Shown here one piece after another: positions 6,530 through 8,469 of a stretch of 8,469 bases of DNA. The notes under the pieces were generated by a model. That model was not told where the DNA came from. It did not search any database and saw only the letters and a list, made by a program, of their open reading frames with translations. This DNA comes from JBALVT01 sp047612385 (GTDB lineage: Bacteria > Pseudomonadota > Gammaproteobacteria > Pseudomonadales > Halieaceae). The stretch's first letter is position 1; every line of letters starts with the position of its first letter. Location: contig JBLGAR010000176.1 in assembly GCA_047612385.1 (NCBI GenBank), positions 1 to 8,469 of the forward strand, written 5' to 3'. The position numbers were made by a program, and so were the translations under genes.

Positions 6530-7333
6530 ATGACTACCGCAGCAGCAAACTACACCCTGGCTGAATTGTGCATCGTGGCAGCCGCTCAAGCGTTTAGCCA
6601 TGACGGCGAAGTTCTGGCCACTGGCATTGGGGTTATCCCCCGTTTGGCCGCCAGCCTATGTATGAAAACGATCAATACCGATTTGATGATGACCGACTCG
6701 GAAGCCTATTTATTGAGCGAACCCAATCCACTGGGTAAGCGCGATGAGAGTTTCATTCAGCGCAACGAAACCTGGATGGGTTTTTCTCGAATATTTGACA
6801 ACGTTTGGAGTGGCCAGCGCCATGCCATGCTTGGTCCGACGCAGATTGATAAATTCGGCCAATCCAATACTTCAGCTTTAGGTGGTACCTATGAACAGCC
6901 CAAAGTGATGATGCTGGGCGCCCGGGGGTTTCCGGGCAATTCTATTTCTCACCCGAACAGTTTTTTTGTTCCAAGCCACAATACCCGGGTATTTATGGAA
7001 GGTGAATGTGATTTCGTTTCCTCCATTGGATACAACCCTGCGCGTCTGCCGAAAGGCCACTCTATGGATGATATTAATATCCGTCTTATTGTGACCGACC
7101 TGTGCGTGATGGATTTCGGTGGGCCGGATCACCAGATACGACTTGTCTCGCTGCACCCGGGAATCACCGCAGAGCACGTTCAGCAAAACACCGGCTATGA
7201 AATAAACATGCCCAGCGATGTTCCAATGACTGTCGCGCCCACTCAGGTGCAGCTGGATATCATTGCTGCCCTGGATCCACACAACCAGCGGGCGCATCAG
7301 ATCAAAGATAACCCCGCGGGCGATCGCAGCTAA
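6530..7333 (+). CDS. ipdB: IpdB, beta subunit of the COCHEA-CoA ring-opening hydrolase
   Basis: The 267-residue partner of IpdA has a beta-type CoA-transferase fold. Recognisable segments are EVLATGIGVIPRLAASL (27-43), MMTDSEAYLLSEPNPLG (53-69), GPTQIDKFGQSNTS (102-115), GARGFPGNSISHPN (130-143) and RLIVTDLCVMDF (185-196). True class I CoA-transferases carry a catalytic glutamate in an S-E-N-G motif of this subunit; here the corresponding stretch appears to read S-E-A-Y (57-60), consistent with the switch from transferase to hydrolase. The start at 6530 is preceded by GGGAG at 6514-6518, 11 bases away, and by the palindrome CGGGCCCG at 6507-6514. A stem-loop spans its stop codon. Co-occurrence and spacing with ipdA support joint assembly in equal amounts. 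Confidence 0.93.
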   Translation: MTTAAANYTLAELCIVAAAQAFSHDGEVLATGIGVIPRLAASLCMKTINTDLMMTDSEAYLLSEPNPLGKRDESFIQRNETWMGFSRIFDNVWSGQRHAMLGPTQIDKFGQSNTSALGGTYEQPKVMMLGARGFPGNSISHPNSFFVPSHNTRVFMEGECDFVSSIGYNPARLPKGHSMDDINIRLIVTDLCVMDFGGPDHQIRLVSLHPGITAEHVQQNTGYEINMPSDVPMTVAPTQVQLDIIAALDPHNQRAHQIKDNPAGDRS

Positions 7334-7345
7334 GCGCTGCGATTG
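7321..7345 (+). promoter_or_regulatory. stem-loop spanning the ipdB stop codon
   Basis: CGATCGCAGC at 7321-7330 can pair with GCTGCGATTG at 7336-7345, giving 10 pairs in RNA with a single G-U, around the loop TAAGC that holds the ipdB stop codon. No T-run follows, so it is not an intrinsic terminator. It stands just before the ipdC ribosome-binding site (AGAAGG, 7349-7354) and could tune message stability or re-initiation at ipdC. Confidence 0.5.
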
Positions 7346-7362
7346 AATAGAAGGCTTAAATC

Positions 7363-8436
7363 ATGCTTGATACGCGTTTGACATCATTGTTGGGTTGCAA
7401 ATACCCCATCGTGCAGACTGCGATGGGGTGGGTGGCTGACCCCAACCTTGTGGCAGGCAGCTGCAACGCAGGCGGCTTCGGTTTTCTAGCGGGTGCGACG
7501 ATTCCACCCGAGGAAATGGAGCGGGATATCCTTCGCGTTAAAGAACTGACCGACAAACCCTTCGGTGTGAATTTCCACATGTACCAACCCAATGCAGCGG
7601 ACATCGTCGACATGGTGGTTCGCCATGGGGTGAAGGCGGTGAGTTATTCCCGCTCGCCGGGTCCAGAGTTTATCGGCAAGCTAAAAGACGCCGGTGTTAT
7701 TTGCATGCCGACTGTCGGGTTGCCCAAGCATGCTATCAAGGCGGTGGAACTCGGTGCCGACATCGTGACGGTTCAAGGTGGCGAAGGTGGCGGTCATACA
7801 GGGTCGGTCCCAACGACATTGCTGATCCCGCAAGTGGTAGATGCGGTTGGCGACAAAGTTCCGGTCGTTGCCGCCGGTGGTTTTAAAGACGGTAGAGGTC
7901 TTGTTGCCGCACTGGCATGGGGCGCTGAGGGCATCGCTATGGGCACTCGCTTTCTGATGACTGAGGAGAGCCCAGTCCCTCGCGAAACTCTCCAGCGTTA
8001 TATTGATTGCAACAACCCCGGAGAGATTATTGTTTCTCGGGCGATGGATGGCCTGCCTCAACGAATGATTACCAATGAGCTTCTTGGGCAGTTGGAAAGA
8101 GCCGGTAGTTTGAAGAAATTGATTATCGCCGTTCGCAACGGACTGGCCTTTCGCAAATATACCGGAGCGAGTATTCCTGGTTTGCTGAAATCTGCGTTTG
8201 CCATGAGCGCCGACGGCGAGATGACCCCGGCCCAAGCCATTATGTCTGCCAATGCTCCTATGATTATTCAAAAAGCGATGGTTGATGGTAAACCGTCGCT
8301 TGGGGTGCTTCCCAGCGGCCAAGTTGCAGGTGTCATTGACAGATTGCTGAGTTGCGAAGAACTGATCAATTCCATTGTTGCAGAAGCCGAATCGCGCCTT
8401 GTCGAACTGGCAAAACGAGTAAATACAGCGCTATAA
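7363..8436 (+). CDS. ipdC: IpdC, FMN-dependent oxidoreductase of steroid C/D-ring catabolism
   Basis: IpdC belongs to the 2-nitropropane dioxygenase/nitronate monooxygenase family of FMN TIM barrels. In actinobacteria it is thought to introduce a double bond into the hydroxylated indane carboxyl-CoA intermediate (5-OH-HIC-CoA), before EchA20 and IpdAB act. The 357-residue protein shows the family start TRLTSLLGCKYPIVQTAMG (4-22), PFGVNFHM (66-73), the glycine-rich VQGGEGGGHTG (137-147) with His145, and the FMN-phosphate site AAGGFKDGRGL (170-180) plus GAEGIAMGTRFL (187-198). Typical length and an intact cofactor site suggest an active enzyme. Identification as IpdC rather than a generic nitronate monooxygenase rests on its place directly after ipdAB, the same order as in Mycobacterium tuberculosis (Rv3551-Rv3553). 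Shine-Dalgarno AGAAGG lies 8 bases before the ATG. Confidence 0.88.
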   Translation: MLDTRLTSLLGCKYPIVQTAMGWVADPNLVAGSCNAGGFGFLAGATIPPEEMERDILRVKELTDKPFGVNFHMYQPNAADIVDMVVRHGVKAVSYSRSPGPEFIGKLKDAGVICMPTVGLPKHAIKAVELGADIVTVQGGEGGGHTGSVPTTLLIPQVVDAVGDKVPVVAAGGFKDGRGLVAALAWGAEGIAMGTRFLMTEESPVPRETLQRYIDCNNPGEIIVSRAMDGLPQRMITNELLGQLERAGSLKKLIIAVRNGLAFRKYTGASIPGLLKSAFAMSADGEMTPAQAIMSANAPMIIQKAMVDGKPSLGVLPSGQVAGVIDRLLSCEELINSIVAEAESRLVELAKRVNTAL

Positions 8437-8448
8437 AAGGAACACGCT

Positions 8449-8469
8449 ATGTCCAAACCCTTTCATACA
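8449..8469 (+). CDS. start of a further operon gene (partial, unidentified)
   Basis: ATG at 8449 is preceded by a good Shine-Dalgarno AAGGA (8437-8441) 7 bases upstream and begins MSKPFHT before the window ends. It starts 12 bases after the ipdC stop, so it is almost certainly part of the same operon. Seven residues do not allow identification. By pathway logic an enoyl-CoA hydratase (EchA20-like), an acyl-CoA dehydrogenase or a dehydrogenase such as IpdF would be expected here, but this is a guess. Confidence 0.7.

Noticed and set aside
7681..8322. A 213-codon open frame on the minus strand
   Set aside because: It is antisense to ipdC, which has intact FMN-site motifs; the translated antisense product resembles no family.
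1..8469. Mobile elements, CRISPR arrays, tRNA or rRNA genes
   Set aside because: No transposase-like proteins, regularly spaced repeats, cloverleaf or rRNA sequence were seen; nearly all of the window is explained by intact genes.

Overview
The window looks like chromosomal DNA of a gammaproteobacterium that degrades steroids, probably marine or environmental. The evidence is a short-form MiaE diiron tRNA hydroxylase, a FabV-type enoyl reductase and a compact set of proteins for the last two steroid rings (FadD3, IpdA, IpdB, IpdC) with proteobacterial gene spacing. The lineage is inferred from protein families only; no rRNA or other phylogenetic marker is present.

Left part (1-2838). miaE reads leftward and may be followed, 4 bases later, by another gene cut by the window edge. 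Across a 182-base divergent spacer, fabV reads rightward and is followed after 4 bases by a binuclear-zinc metallo-beta-lactamase-fold hydrolase with a C-terminal winged-helix-like tail. This pair looks like a small operon. A stem-loop lies 35 bases beyond the hydrolase gene.

Middle spacer (2839-3012). This 174-base AT-rich stretch carries the stem-loop, then a 7-bp perfect inverted repeat overlapping a 12/13-base imperfect direct repeat, then a possible promoter. It is the most likely control region of the catabolic operon.

Right part (3058-8469). A tightly packed, same-strand operon: fadD3 (HIP:CoA ligase), two paralogous Lrp/AsnC-type regulators that overlap fadD3 and each other by 7 and 8 bases, ipdA and ipdB (the two subunits of the ring-opening hydrolase), ipdC (FMN oxidoreductase) and the first seven codons of another gene. 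FadD3 activates the C/D-ring remnant HIP with CoA. After side-chain shortening, IpdC is thought to desaturate the ring and IpdAB hydrolytically opens the last ring. The companion genes echA20, ipdF and fadE30 are not seen and may lie to the right.

The enzymes are a known pathway. What stands out is its control: a translationally coupled pair of different Lrp/AsnC proteins with near-identical recognition helices sits inside the operon. Mycobacteria and rhodococci use the TetR-family repressor KstR2 instead.
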